A DNA stretch of 64,000 nucleotides from Victivallis vadensis (lineage in GTDB: Bacteria > Verrucomicrobiota > Lentisphaeria > Victivallales > Victivallaceae): contig NZ_QEKH01000020.1 in the NCBI RefSeq assembly GCF_003096415.1, forward strand, positions 34,260-98,259. Direction: 5' to 3'. Both the position numbers and the translations under genes were made by a program. The notes beneath the pieces were generated by a model that was not told the origin of the DNA, made no database searches, and worked only from the letters and a program-made list of their open reading frames with translations. Positions 34,923 through 46,736 of the stretch are shown piece by piece; position 1 is the stretch's first letter; the number at the start of each line of letters is the position of its first letter.

Positions 34923-35669
34923 ATGCGGAAACATCAAACGGCACCTGAACTTCCCACCGGCTTCAGCCGGCAGTCACGCAGTCAATTCACATTGATTGAA
35001 TTGCTGATTGTAATTGCTGTTATCGCGATCCTCGCAAGCATGCTGCTGCCGGCGCTGAACAAGGCCCGCGGCAAGGCGCAGACCGCCTCCTGTTCCAACA
35101 ACCTCAAGCAATTCGGAATCGCCCACAGCCTGTACGCTGACTCCTACGACGGCGTGCTCTGCCCGGAAATCCTGCAGCCGGGGGACATCATCTGGGTCAC
35201 CCAGTTCACCAACCTGATCGGCCGCGAGAAAAGCGCCCGGCTATTCCACTGTCCGGCATCCGATGAAACCAACGCAACGCTGTTGAGCACTTACTATTCC
35301 AAACCGCCGTTCGATCCGGACGCCCGCCTCAGCTATGCACAGAACTACCGGCTTTCCACCTGGCGCACCTACTCCCCGGCGCGCAAAATCACCCAGTACA
35401 AATATCCGTCCAGAACCGCCGCCAATTTCGACGCCCCCACTCCCAAATGCAAGGAGAAACTCGTCGCATTGCACTATGGAATCCTCTACACACCCGCCGA
35501 AATTTCAGGAGAAGGCTATTACGGCACGGTGCAGTACGGCCATGACGGCGGCATGAACATGCTGCTGCTCGACGGCCATGTCAATTTCTATCCGCGCAGC
35601 ACCATGCTCCGCGCCCGCGCCGAGCGCTCCAAAAAGCTGTGGCTCTGCTGGACGATCAATGACAGATAA
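34923..35669 (+). CDS. Type II pseudopilin-like protein (prepilin N-terminal helix, H-X9-DG C-terminus)
   Basis: The 248-aa protein has a 24-residue leader, then [44 protein letters not shown], written here as the prepilin helix plus the conserved NLKQ turn. The C-terminal region contains [20 protein letters not shown]. The ATG at 34923 is chosen because GGAGG (34913-34917) is correctly spaced; ATGs at 34911 and 34920 are too close to it. It lies in an apparent operon with the preceding regulator and upstream of a secreted hydrolase. The role is probably surface display or export linked to polysaccharide use. Confidence 0.87.
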   Translation: MRKHQTAPELPTGFSRQSRSQFTLIELLIVIAVIAILASMLLPALNKARGKAQTASCSNNLKQFGIAHSLYADSYDGVLCPEILQPGDIIWVTQFTNLIGREKSARLFHCPASDETNATLLSTYYSKPPFDPDARLSYAQNYRLSTWRTYSPARKITQYKYPSRTAANFDAPTPKCKEKLVALHYGILYTPAEISGEGYYGTVQYGHDGGMNMLLLDGHVNFYPRSTMLRARAERSKKLWLCWTINDR

Positions 35670-35690
35670 CCGGGACTTTGCCTCCGGCGG

Positions 35691-35955
35691 CCGGGGGCGC
35701 TTCGCCCCCCGGTCCCCCAGACCGGCAAGGTGCCGGCGCCGTGTACGGTTTCGAGATTTTTGCGTAGCAAAAATCTCGAAACCGGGGGTATCAATAATGG
35801 GTCGGAGTAGCTCTATCGGCGGCACCTGCCACCGGGTGCTACCCGGTCGGGTTACAAGGACGAAGCGCCTTGTCCACCGGAGGTAACTTGTGCGCGTAGC
35901 GCACAAGGTCTGCCGCCCGGTAGGGCAGGCAGACCCGCCTGCCGCGAAAGCGGCA
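35691..35955. repeat. Intergenic array of eight small hairpins
   Basis: No gene fits in 35670-36047. The stretch is a near-continuous chain of stem-loops: GGGGGCG-CTT-CGCCCCC (35693-35709), CCGGCA-AGG-TGCCGG (35722-35736) and a perfect 18-bp stem with loop GTA (35746-35784). These are followed by ACCGGGT-GCT-ACCCGGT (35831-35847), ACAAGG/CCTTGT (35854-35873), CTTGTGCGC-GTA-GCGCACAAG (35887-35907), GCCC-GGTA-GGGC (35915-35926) and GCCGC-GAAA-GCGGC (35941-35954). Most have 3-nt loops. The AGG-loop hairpin plus its flank recurs at 63498-63524. Confidence 0.85.
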
Positions 35956-36047
35956 TGGCTTCCACGGAACTTTAAAAACCGCCCCGAAGAATGGGGTATC
36001 CACTCCAATCGGGAAAAATATGAAATGCAACCATTAAGGAATATAAA

Positions 36048-38105
36048 ATGAGCAAACCGTGCACTCTCCTCCTGGCCGCCTTGCTGAACCTCGCCGCCGC
36101 GACGGCGGCCGAAATCTGGCAGGAGGCGGAAGATTTCACCGCCTCCAACTGGCCGCACCGCTCCATCTACCTGCAGAAAAACGGCGGCGGCGCTTCCGGC
36201 GGGCTGATCCTCGAACTGTTCACCGCCAAAAAGCCGGCCGGAGCCGATCACTATTACGCCTCATACGAAATTGAGATCCCCGCCGACGGCAGATACGCCC
36301 TCTGGGCGGCGGTCTCCAATCCCGCTTCCGGCTGGGCTTCCCCGATCGCGATCGCGGTGGACGGCAAGGTAGTCTGGGACGATCCGGCGGCGATGAAATG
36401 GAAAAGCGGCGCATTCGGCGCTCCGGCTCCCAAAGCGGTGCTCGGCTGGATCAATCCCGGCTCGGTCGAACTGAAGTCCGGCAAACACCGGATCGACTTC
36501 CGGGTCACGCGGCCCCGCCGCGATTCCAACTCCTACAGTTGTTTCTTCGACGGCTTCCTGCTGACCACCAGCCGGACAGTCAGGCCGCGGGCGAATTACC
36601 GCATCTCCAACCTGCAACCGGAATGGAAGAAACTTCTTGCGCAATCCGGGGACTTCCGTTCGCTGCAATTCGCCACGGAGCAGAAGCTGGTGCGCGCCCT
36701 GATGAAGGAGAAGGCCCCGGTCGAGGGCGTTTCCGATGAAAACGCGGCGATGGCCCTGAAGAAACTGCTGGCCCGCCCCCTGCCTGCGCCGATGCCGAAA
36801 GGAAGCATCCACCGGATCGGAGTCCACGGCATGGAAATCCCGCTGGTCCGCAAGGGATTCCAGGATGATAAAACCGGCAGAGCCTTCGAACTGCTCGCCC
36901 GCGCCGGAGTCGATACGCTGCGCACCGCCGAACTCTGCTGGCACCGCCTCGGCAAGGATGCCCCCGCGAGCTTCGACTTCGGGAACATCGACTATCAGGT
37001 GGAACAGGCGGGCAAATACGGGATGAATTTCATGTTCACCATCGGCTACCCCGCCGCAAAATTCAACAAGCACCCGTTCCATCTCTCCACCTTCAAGCCG
37101 GAACATGAGGCGCTGTTCCGCGAATACCTGCGCCTGATCCTGCCCCGCTACGACCGCTTCGCCCAGTATTGGGAGTACGCCAACGAAGTGGATGCGCCGA
37201 AAGTCTGGTGGCGCGACGCCACGCCGCAGGACTACGTCCGCGACTGCCGCATCCTGCGCGAGGAGATGGATAGACTCGGCATCAGAACTCCCGTGCTCGG
37301 CATCTCCGCGACCTATTCGCGCAGCGCCGCGCGCGACAAAAACGGCGAGGGCCAGGAGTTCACCCGCCGCTGCCTGGCCGCCGGGCTGGAGCGGTACATC
37401 GACGGCTATTCGCTGCACTACACCTGGCAGATGAAAGAACAGGATTTCGTGAAGTTTTTCCGCGAACTCTCGCCCGGCACGATCAGCAACAAACTCGTGA
37501 ACAGCGAAGAGAGCGCCTTCAGCCATCCGTCGGACGTCATCAAGCTGATGGCGCGCGACCTCTATCTGCACGGATTTGAAAGCGTCTACTGCTACCTCGC
37601 CCGCGACCGGATGGAGGGGGCCAGCCTGAACCGTTCCGGCTTCTTCGACATCGACTGGCGCCCGAAGCTGCGGCTGCTGAGCCTCGCGGCGGCGGCGGAC
37701 GCGATGAAAACCCGCGACCTCGTCCGCATGGCCGAACCCGCCGAAGACGTGGAAGCCTATCTGCTGCAGAACAACCCGGCCGCTCCCGCCGGCACTCCGA
37801 AATACGCTGTCATCCTCTGGAAAAACGGCGCGGCCGAGGCGATGAATCCCGACTTCACCCCCGGCCCGACTCTCGAACCCGCCACGGTACATTTCCGCGA
37901 CGGCAAGGTAGTCAAAGCCGTGGACTGGCTGCTCGATGAAGTTCCTTTCACCACAGCTTCACCGCAATTCGAAATCACCGAACGCCCCCTCGTCGTCTAC
38001 TGCGACGAGCTGCCCTCATGGCCTGAAGTCACGCGCGGCGAATGGCTCAAAAAACACCGCGCCGGCACCGTAGCCGCTTCCGAAGCCGTCGTCCCCGCCA
38101 ACTAG
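36048..38105 (+). CDS. Secreted glycoside hydrolase-like protein with N-terminal carbohydrate-binding-like domain
   Basis: The 685-aa protein has a signal peptide (MSKPCTLLLAALLNLAAATAA). A jelly-roll-like domain (about 22-175; IWQEAEDFTASNWP opening, as in CBM6/35-type modules) precedes a TIM barrel (about 245-600). The barrel shows ARAGVDTLRTAELCWHRLG, an acid/base NE in YWEYANEVDAPKVWW and a candidate nucleophile Glu in LVNSEESAFSHP, consistent with GH39- or GH5-like clan-A hydrolases. The ATG at 36048 has AAGGA upstream. It lies next to the mannosidase gene, pointing to a shared mannose-containing glycan (inference). Confidence 0.78.
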   Translation: MSKPCTLLLAALLNLAAATAAEIWQEAEDFTASNWPHRSIYLQKNGGGASGGLILELFTAKKPAGADHYYASYEIEIPADGRYALWAAVSNPASGWASPIAIAVDGKVVWDDPAAMKWKSGAFGAPAPKAVLGWINPGSVELKSGKHRIDFRVTRPRRDSNSYSCFFDGFLLTTSRTVRPRANYRISNLQPEWKKLLAQSGDFRSLQFATEQKLVRALMKEKAPVEGVSDENAAMALKKLLARPLPAPMPKGSIHRIGVHGMEIPLVRKGFQDDKTGRAFELLARAGVDTLRTAELCWHRLGKDAPASFDFGNIDYQVEQAGKYGMNFMFTIGYPAAKFNKHPFHLSTFKPEHEALFREYLRLILPRYDRFAQYWEYANEVDAPKVWWRDATPQDYVRDCRILREEMDRLGIRTPVLGISATYSRSAARDKNGEGQEFTRRCLAAGLERYIDGYSLHYTWQMKEQDFVKFFRELSPGTISNKLVNSEESAFSHPSDVIKLMARDLYLHGFESVYCYLARDRMEGASLNRSGFFDIDWRPKLRLLSLAAAADAMKTRDLVRMAEPAEDVEAYLLQNNPAAPAGTPKYAVILWKNGAAEAMNPDFTPGPTLEPATVHFRDGKVVKAVDWLLDEVPFTTASPQFEITERPLVVYCDELPSWPEVTRGEWLKKHRAGTVAASEAVVPAN

Positions 38106-38120
38106 CCCCCCTGCGGGAGG

Positions 38121-41186
<3,066 letters not shown>

Positions 41187-41209
41187 ATGCTGGCTCCTGA
41201 TTATTTATA

Positions 41210-41267
41210 AATACAACCGGTTGCATTATTGATGCTTAAAAGATAGCCGTTTCCCGGACGAATGCAA
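41210..41267 (-). promoter_or_regulatory. Promoter and LacI-type operator of the GH38 gene
   Basis: On the minus strand TTGCAT (41262-41267), a 16-nt spacer and TATCTT (41240-41245) precede AATGCAACCGGTTGTATT (41210-41227). That 18-bp palindrome has one mismatched pair and the central CCGG typical of LacI-family operators. It lies near +10 to +30, a classic repressor position. Confidence 0.7.
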
Positions 41268-41285
41268 GGGCGGCTGTCAATTTTT

Positions 41286-42848
41286 TCAGAGAAAAGCCGA
41301 ATCGGAAGGCCGGAAAAGTGATCCGGGCGCCGCCAGCAGCTCCGCCGCCCGGTTGGTCAGCACCGTATCGATTCCATGGGCAACAGCTTCGGCCGCAGCC
41401 GGATAGTCGTCGGCGAAGAACAGATTGCATCGGATGCCCGCCCGGTGGGCGCGCGTGACATCCTCCGGTTGGAAACTGGCGTAGAACTGCAGATAGCGGC
41501 AGCCATACCGGATCGCATTGTCGACCAGACGGGCGGAATCATGCTGTTCGGCCATACAGGAACGCGACACCTCCGGAACATGCCGGATCGCCGCTTCCAG
41601 CACATCCGCCTCCCCGCCTACATAAGCGCGGCCCAACAGATTGCGGCGGGAAAGCTCCCGGCCGACCATCCGGAGCAAAACTCCATCGGGACCGGGCGTT
41701 TTCAGGTGAATATTCAGGCCGACACGGCCGCCGGATATATCCAGCACCTCCTCCAGCCGGGGAATCCGGATTCCCTTCCAACGTTCCCCATAGACGGCCC
41801 CAAGGTCAATCCGCCGTATTTCCTCCCAGGTCAGCTCCTCCACCCGGTGCGGCACTCCGGCCACGCGGGCAAGGTCGGGATCATGCGAAACCACCGGCAC
41901 CAGATCCGCACTCAAAAACAGGTCGAACTCGATTTCGTGCGCTCCGACCGCAATCGCTGCGGCGAATGCCGGCAAAGTATTCTCCGGCATTGCCGCGCTG
42001 AGTCCCCGATGGGCGCAGAGGCGCGCGCCCTCCTCAAGAACATTCTCCGGCCGGTAGAATGCCCAACGCCGATGGGCTTCGATCAACTGCCGGTGTTCGA
42101 CTTCGGGGCGGCCGAAGGAAGCCGGTTTCCGGAACTTCCGGGCCGGATTGAATTCCGTGATCAATACGGCGGGCATCCCTCCGGCAACCGCCGCCAGCTC
42201 CCCCGACGGAGAGACCAGCAACGAGTTCCCGGCCCGCTCCGGCGAATTTTCAACCGAATAAGAACTGCGGATCAGCCATGCTCCCGAATCCAGGGCGCGG
42301 GCTGCCGCCAGAAGACGGATTCTGCCCGCACTTTCGGCGCGCTGATAACTCGGGCACAGGATCAGATCCGCCCCACGCCGGGCCAGCGCCGTGAAATACT
42401 CCGGGAAGTACTGGTCGAAACAGATCGCGGCGGCAATTTTCAAGCCGTTGAATTCCAGCAGCTCAATCTTTTCCCCCGGCACCAATCCCAATTCCGTTTC
42501 GGCGTCAGTGAGGTGCATCTTATCAATGCCGCCGACGGTCTGCCCGTCGGAGCCGATCAGGATCAGGCGGTTCCGAAGCCGTCCGGCTCCGTCGGCGACA
42601 ACCACTCCGGCGGCAACCGCGCAACCGGAATTCCGGGCAAATTCCGTAAGCCGCCCGATAAATGCCCCCCCTTCTCCGGCGGCGAACTCCCGCAACGCCG
42701 CCGCTTCTTCAATGCCGGTGACATTTGAATACTCCGGGAGCACGACCAGATCGCATCCGGAATCTTCAAGCAGACAAAGCTGTTCGGTTTCCCATGCAAT
42801 CGTTTCGGCGGCGGCAAGATAAGGCGGCTGCAAAATTGCGACTTTCAT
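41286..42848 (-). CDS. Fusion of a nitrilase-family amidohydrolase and a glycerophosphodiester phosphodiesterase
   Basis: The 520-aa protein joins two complete enzymes. Residues 1-260 are a carbon-nitrogen hydrolase with the triad Glu39 (VLPEYS), Lys110 (GIDKMHL) and Cys143 (AICFDQYFPE). Residues 275-510 are a GDPD domain with His280-Arg281 (LCAHRG), PENTLPAF, the metal pair in HEIEFDLF and His322 in VVSHDPDL. Nitrilase relatives cleave amides or carbamoyl groups, and GDPDs release glycerol 3-phosphate from glycerophosphodiesters. Acting together they could process one ligand with both bonds (inference). The ATG at 42848 has GGGAG upstream and cuts off a 21-codon upstream extension. Confidence 0.88.
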   Translation of the reverse strand: MKVAILQPPYLAAAETIAWETEQLCLLEDSGCDLVVLPEYSNVTGIEEAAALREFAAGEGGAFIGRLTEFARNSGCAVAAGVVVADGAGRLRNRLILIGSDGQTVGGIDKMHLTDAETELGLVPGEKIELLEFNGLKIAAAICFDQYFPEYFTALARRGADLILCPSYQRAESAGRIRLLAAARALDSGAWLIRSSYSVENSPERAGNSLLVSPSGELAAVAGGMPAVLITEFNPARKFRKPASFGRPEVEHRQLIEAHRRWAFYRPENVLEEGARLCAHRGLSAAMPENTLPAFAAAIAVGAHEIEFDLFLSADLVPVVSHDPDLARVAGVPHRVEELTWEEIRRIDLGAVYGERWKGIRIPRLEEVLDISGGRVGLNIHLKTPGPDGVLLRMVGRELSRRNLLGRAYVGGEADVLEAAIRHVPEVSRSCMAEQHDSARLVDNAIRYGCRYLQFYASFQPEDVTRAHRAGIRCNLFFADDYPAAAEAVAHGIDTVLTNRAAELLAAPGSLFRPSDSAFL

Positions 42849-42948
42849 ATCAACTCCCAGACAGGTTGTAAAAAACGGCTTATTAAGGACAGGAAACAAT
42901 GCGGAATCCAAGCGTCGGAAAGACCGGCATTTCTTGCTCCCTCCGGCA

Positions 42949-43770
42949 TTACAGCCGCGCCGAGGTTTTCCAATTGCGCTGGCGGGCGGCTTCGTAGAGC
43001 AGGATCGTGGTCGCGGTCGCGACGTTCAGCGAGTCGATTTTGCCCAGCATCGGAATGCGCACCGGCAGGTCGGAGTGCTCCATCCACAGCTCGGTCAGCC
43101 CGGTCTGTTCGGTTCCGACCACGATCGCCACCGCCTGTGTCATGTCCACGTCGGTGTAAATCTGATCGGTGTGCGGCGTCGCGGCCAGCGTCCTGATGTT
43201 GTTCTTTTTCAGCCAGTCGTAGGCCTCCTGGTTTTCCGCTTCGGCCAGCGGAACCGAAAACAGCGCGCCGGTGCTCGCCCGGATCACGTTGGGATTGTAG
43301 ATGTCGGTGCATTTGTTGCAGATGATGAAACCGTCCACTCCGGCGGCGTCCGCGCTGCGCAGCATCGAACCGAGGTTGCCCGGCTTCTCCACCGCCTCCG
43401 CCACCAGATAAAGGCCGTTCGGGCGAACCGGCATTTCGGCCAGCGTGTGACGCTTCATTTTCGCAATCGCAATCAGCCCCTCCGGGCGTTCGCGATAGGC
43501 CATCTTCTCCAGCAGGAACGGCGCGACCTGACACACCTTCACCCCTTCGGAAGCAAATGTTTCCAGCAGCGGGAACTCATTCTGCCCCAGGAAATGTTCC
43601 GGGGCAAAAAAAACTTCGACGATCTCCATGCCGTATTCACGGGCGCGGGTCAATTCCCGATACCCCTCCAGCACGGTCAGCTGCTCCTTTTCACGCGGCC
43701 GCCGGTCGCGGAGCTTGATCACATGTTTGACCGAATCATTCTGCGTACTGGTGATTTTCACGAATTCCAT
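42949..43770 (-). CDS. TrmH/SpoU-family RNA 2'-O-methyltransferase
   Basis: The 273-aa protein has an N-terminal substrate-binding region (STQNDSVKHVIKLRDRRPREKEQLTVLEG, like RlmB-type proteins). The SPOUT knot is marked by KPGNLGSMLRSADAAGVDGFI, VVGTEQTGLTELW and RIPMLGKIDSLNVATATTILLYEA. It methylates a ribose in rRNA or tRNA using S-adenosylmethionine. The exact target cannot be read from sequence. The gene is on the same strand as its neighbours but is separated from each by 70-100 nt. Confidence 0.92.
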   Translation of the reverse strand: MEFVKITSTQNDSVKHVIKLRDRRPREKEQLTVLEGYRELTRAREYGMEIVEVFFAPEHFLGQNEFPLLETFASEGVKVCQVAPFLLEKMAYRERPEGLIAIAKMKRHTLAEMPVRPNGLYLVAEAVEKPGNLGSMLRSADAAGVDGFIICNKCTDIYNPNVIRASTGALFSVPLAEAENQEAYDWLKKNNIRTLAATPHTDQIYTDVDMTQAVAIVVGTEQTGLTELWMEHSDLPVRIPMLGKIDSLNVATATTILLYEAARQRNWKTSARL

Positions 43771-43842
43771 AGGTTCCGCCTGCTGTTTTACTGTTATTTG
43801 TCACCCTATTAAAATAGCACGCCGCAACCGGAAAATCCAACC

Positions 43843-44730
43843 TTATCCGAACGAATACAGCAGGATCGCCCCGACCATCATCAACGTGGCGATTCCGCGC
43901 CGGAGCCAGACATCGCCCCCTTTGGGCGTTTCCAGATTCCGCACCCCCATTCGCAGCAGCAGCAAGGTCAGCAGGATCGACAGCGGCCCCCGCGCCGCCA
44001 TGATCACGTTGCCGAACACCGGCCCGACCATCGCATAACAGCCGTACAGAAACAGCTGTTTGAAAAACCATGCCCCGGCATACGGCGCCGCCGGTTTCAG
44101 TTCGGCCGGCTTCATGCGCCGCAGGAAAAAAGCGGGCAGCAGCACGATTCCGATTACAAAATTGATCATGCAGACCGCCAGCAATGCCCGGTGCCACAGC
44201 GTCGGGGCCGCAATCCCGTCGATCATGAATTTGATCGAAAGGTCGGAAAGGCAGTAGAATCCGAGCGCACCGAATACGAAGCCCATCCCCCGGAAATTGA
44301 ACCTGCCGTTCTGATAGTTCATCACCATCGCCGACGCGGCCGCCAGCACAATGCCGCCGACCTGAAGCCAGTTGTAGCGTTCCAGCCCGATCGAGGCCGA
44401 CACAATCGCCAGCACCACCACCCGCAGCCCGAGCAGCGATGAAAGCCGCGACGGCGCAATGCTTTTTTCCGCCTGAAAGAACATCACCTCGCCGCCGGTC
44501 GTGCCGAGCGCCGTTCCGGCAAGCGGCAGCAGCCAGTGCCAGCTTCCCCAGAAACCCGGCTGCCACGCCAGCGCCAGCAGCGGAATACTGAACAACGCAA
44601 TCAGCAATTGCGCCAGAACCATCAGCCCGACCGCGTTCCCGCCCCTTTTCATGTAGATCCGCGAACAGATATATCCGCCCGACTGAAACAGCGCCGCCGT
44701 CAAACCGGTACATACCCCAAGCAGTATCAT
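43843..44730 (-). CDS. EamA/DMT-superfamily membrane transporter
   Basis: The 295-aa protein has about ten hydrophobic helices in two repeats, each starting like the EamA fold (GVCTGLTAALFQSGGYICSRIYM and AYAGAWFFKQLFLYGCYAMVGPV). It probably exports or exchanges a small metabolite. The substrate is unknown. A strong ribosome site, GAGGAGGAGG, precedes the ATG at 44730. Confidence 0.82.
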   Translation of the reverse strand: MILLGVCTGLTAALFQSGGYICSRIYMKRGGNAVGLMVLAQLLIALFSIPLLALAWQPGFWGSWHWLLPLAGTALGTTGGEVMFFQAEKSIAPSRLSSLLGLRVVVLAIVSASIGLERYNWLQVGGIVLAAASAMVMNYQNGRFNFRGMGFVFGALGFYCLSDLSIKFMIDGIAAPTLWHRALLAVCMINFVIGIVLLPAFFLRRMKPAELKPAAPYAGAWFFKQLFLYGCYAMVGPVFGNVIMAARGPLSILLTLLLLRMGVRNLETPKGGDVWLRRGIATLMMVGAILLYSFG

Positions 44731-44863
44731 TCGTACCTCCTCCTCATTCCTGTCAAATTCTACCTCTGTTCCCTATAATATAACGGGAAAGGAGCAGTTT
44801 GCCAGCCGGAACTTATAACTAACGGTACAGCAAGGCGATGCAAAAATGCCGGATGCCGGATCC

Positions 44864-45976
44864 TCAATCGATTTCGAGGAAGGTTTCCACTTCGGTCAGG
44901 CAGCGGCCCGCTCCGCCGGGTTCGACGAACATCAGGTCTTCGAGCCGGATGCCGCCCCATTCCGGATAATACAGCCCCGGCTCGACCGTCACGATTTCGC
45001 CGCCGCGCAACGGAACGCGGTTGCGCGGACTCAACCGGGGCGCTTCGTGAATATCCAGCCCGACCCCGTGACCGAGACCGTGGAAAAAGCCGAAATCCGC
45101 TTCTCCGCTTCGACCGGTATGGAATCCGGCCCGCTCCATCGAACGCGCCGCCGCATTGTGGATTTCCGCCGGATCGGCTCCAACCTTGACCAGCGACTTG
45201 CCCAGTTCGCGCGCCGCCAGCACCGCGTCGAACGCCTTCTTCACCAGATCGGACGCCTTCCCCTTGACCACGGTGCGGGTCAGGTCGCCCCAGTAGCCGG
45301 TCGCCGCCGAACGCGGGAAAATATCCATCACGATCGGCCAGTTCGCCGGCAACGGCCCCGAACCGGTGTTGTGGGGCTGCGCCCCCTGCGCGCCGCCGGC
45401 GCAGATGGTGCCGGTCGGCTCCATGCCGAGCCGGACCATCGCAATATCGATTTCACTGCGCAGCATCTCGCTGGTCAGGATTCCGCCCCGCCATTCGATC
45501 AGGCCTTCGGAGGTGATCCGGCTCTCGCGGAGCACATCGAAAGCGCGACGGACTCCGGCTTCCGCCGCGCGCTGACTTTCGACCACCTTTTCCACCTCCT
45601 GCGCCGACTTGAATTCGCGCTCCGGGAAATAGGTGCCGTCCGCCGCCCTGACCGCCAGCCCCGCCTCGCGCAGCCGGTCCGCCCACAGAAGCGGAAACTC
45701 CGGCGGCACCAGAAAGCCCTGCACCCGCAGCCGGGCGGCGAGATTCTTCAGCATATCGATCCGGTCCGGTCCGCCGAACTCCGCTTCGGTGTGGACGGTC
45801 ACGCCGGGGCGCGCCTGCTTCACCGCGCGGCTGAACTCCAGGGGCGAACAGATCACCCCGGCGTCGCCGTTCGCTTCGAACCAGATGAATTCGTCCGGCG
45901 TGGAAAATCCCGCCGCATAGCGCATATCCGGCGAACTCTCGCCGGAAGCGATGATCAAACGTGCGATTTTGCTCAT
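44864..45976 (-). CDS. M24-family aminopeptidase (Xaa-Pro peptidase-like)
   Basis: The 370-aa protein has an N-terminal creatinase-like domain (about 1-135) and a pita-bread M24 domain. Metal ligands are visible in MDIFPRSAATGYWGDLTRT, FHGLGHGVGLDIHEAP, TVEPGLYYPEWGGIRLEDL and a terminal Glu region. Such enzymes remove N-terminal residues next to proline or cleave Xaa-Pro dipeptides. The start has AGGGA 8 nt upstream. Confidence 0.9.
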   Translation of the reverse strand: MSKIARLIIASGESSPDMRYAAGFSTPDEFIWFEANGDAGVICSPLEFSRAVKQARPGVTVHTEAEFGGPDRIDMLKNLAARLRVQGFLVPPEFPLLWADRLREAGLAVRAADGTYFPEREFKSAQEVEKVVESQRAAEAGVRRAFDVLRESRITSEGLIEWRGGILTSEMLRSEIDIAMVRLGMEPTGTICAGGAQGAQPHNTGSGPLPANWPIVMDIFPRSAATGYWGDLTRTVVKGKASDLVKKAFDAVLAARELGKSLVKVGADPAEIHNAAARSMERAGFHTGRSGEADFGFFHGLGHGVGLDIHEAPRLSPRNRVPLRGGEIVTVEPGLYYPEWGGIRLEDLMFVEPGGAGRCLTEVETFLEID

Positions 45977-46090
45977 TTCAGTATCCCTTTTATTTGAAAA
46001 AAAGCCGTTGAAGGGTAATATTGTAAATCGGCATACGCTTTAAAATAATGCATCCGGCTTTCGGATTCAATCATACAACCAGGATTTTTT

Positions 46091-46732
46091 ATGAGAGCAG
46101 AGTTCATTCTTCTTCCGGTCGCCGCCTATCTGATCGGTGCGATTCCATTCGGCTTCCTGATCGGCAAACTCAACGGAGTGGACATCCGCAAGGTCGGCTC
46201 CGGCAACATCGGCGCGACCAATGTGACCCGTTCCGTCGGCAAAACCGCCGGAAAAATCTGCTTCGGCTGCGATTTTCTGAAAGGGCTGCTCCCGGTATTG
46301 CTGACCGGACTCTTTCTGCCGCAATACCCCTGGCTGACGCTGGCGGTCGGCCTCGCGACACTGCTCGGACACATCTTCCCGGTCTACCTGAAATTCAAGG
46401 GGGGCAAAGGCGTGGCCACCGCGGCGGGCGTCGCAATGGCGATGGCGCCCTGGCCGCTGCTGATCGGGCTGGCCGTCTGGGCGGGCACGTTTCTGGCCAC
46501 CCGCTACGTGTCTCTCGCCAGCATCGTCGCGGCGGCGGTGGTGCCGGTGCTGGCGGTGATCTTCCGTCTCTGCGGCGTCGGCAATCCGGTTTCGACCAGC
46601 TGGATCACCATCGGTTTCCTGACTCTGATCGCATTGCTGGCGATCCTGCGCCACATCGGCAACATCGCCCGGCTGCTGAACGGCACCGAAAACCGCTTTG
46701 AAAAGAAAAAAGCCCAATCCGAGGAGAAATAA
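46091..46732 (+). CDS. plsY: Acyl-phosphate:glycerol-3-phosphate acyltransferase PlsY
   Basis: The 213-aa integral membrane enzyme carries the three conserved PlsY motifs: VGSGNIGATNVTR, GHIFPVYLKFKGGKGVATAAG and, in the last third, ASIVAAAVVPVLAV. It adds the first acyl chain to glycerol 3-phosphate. Its end is followed 4 nt later by gpsA, which makes glycerol 3-phosphate, so the two steps are encoded together. Confidence 0.95.
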   Translation: MRAEFILLPVAAYLIGAIPFGFLIGKLNGVDIRKVGSGNIGATNVTRSVGKTAGKICFGCDFLKGLLPVLLTGLFLPQYPWLTLAVGLATLLGHIFPVYLKFKGGKGVATAAGVAMAMAPWPLLIGLAVWAGTFLATRYVSLASIVAAAVVPVLAVIFRLCGVGNPVSTSWITIGFLTLIALLAILRHIGNIARLLNGTENRFEKKKAQSEEK

Positions 46733-46736
46733 TTCC

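Noticed and set aside
41275..41280. Minus-strand TTGACA as the -35 of the GH38 gene
   Set aside because: No -10-like hexamer lies 15-19 nt downstream. TTGCAT at 41262-41267 with TATCTT fits better.
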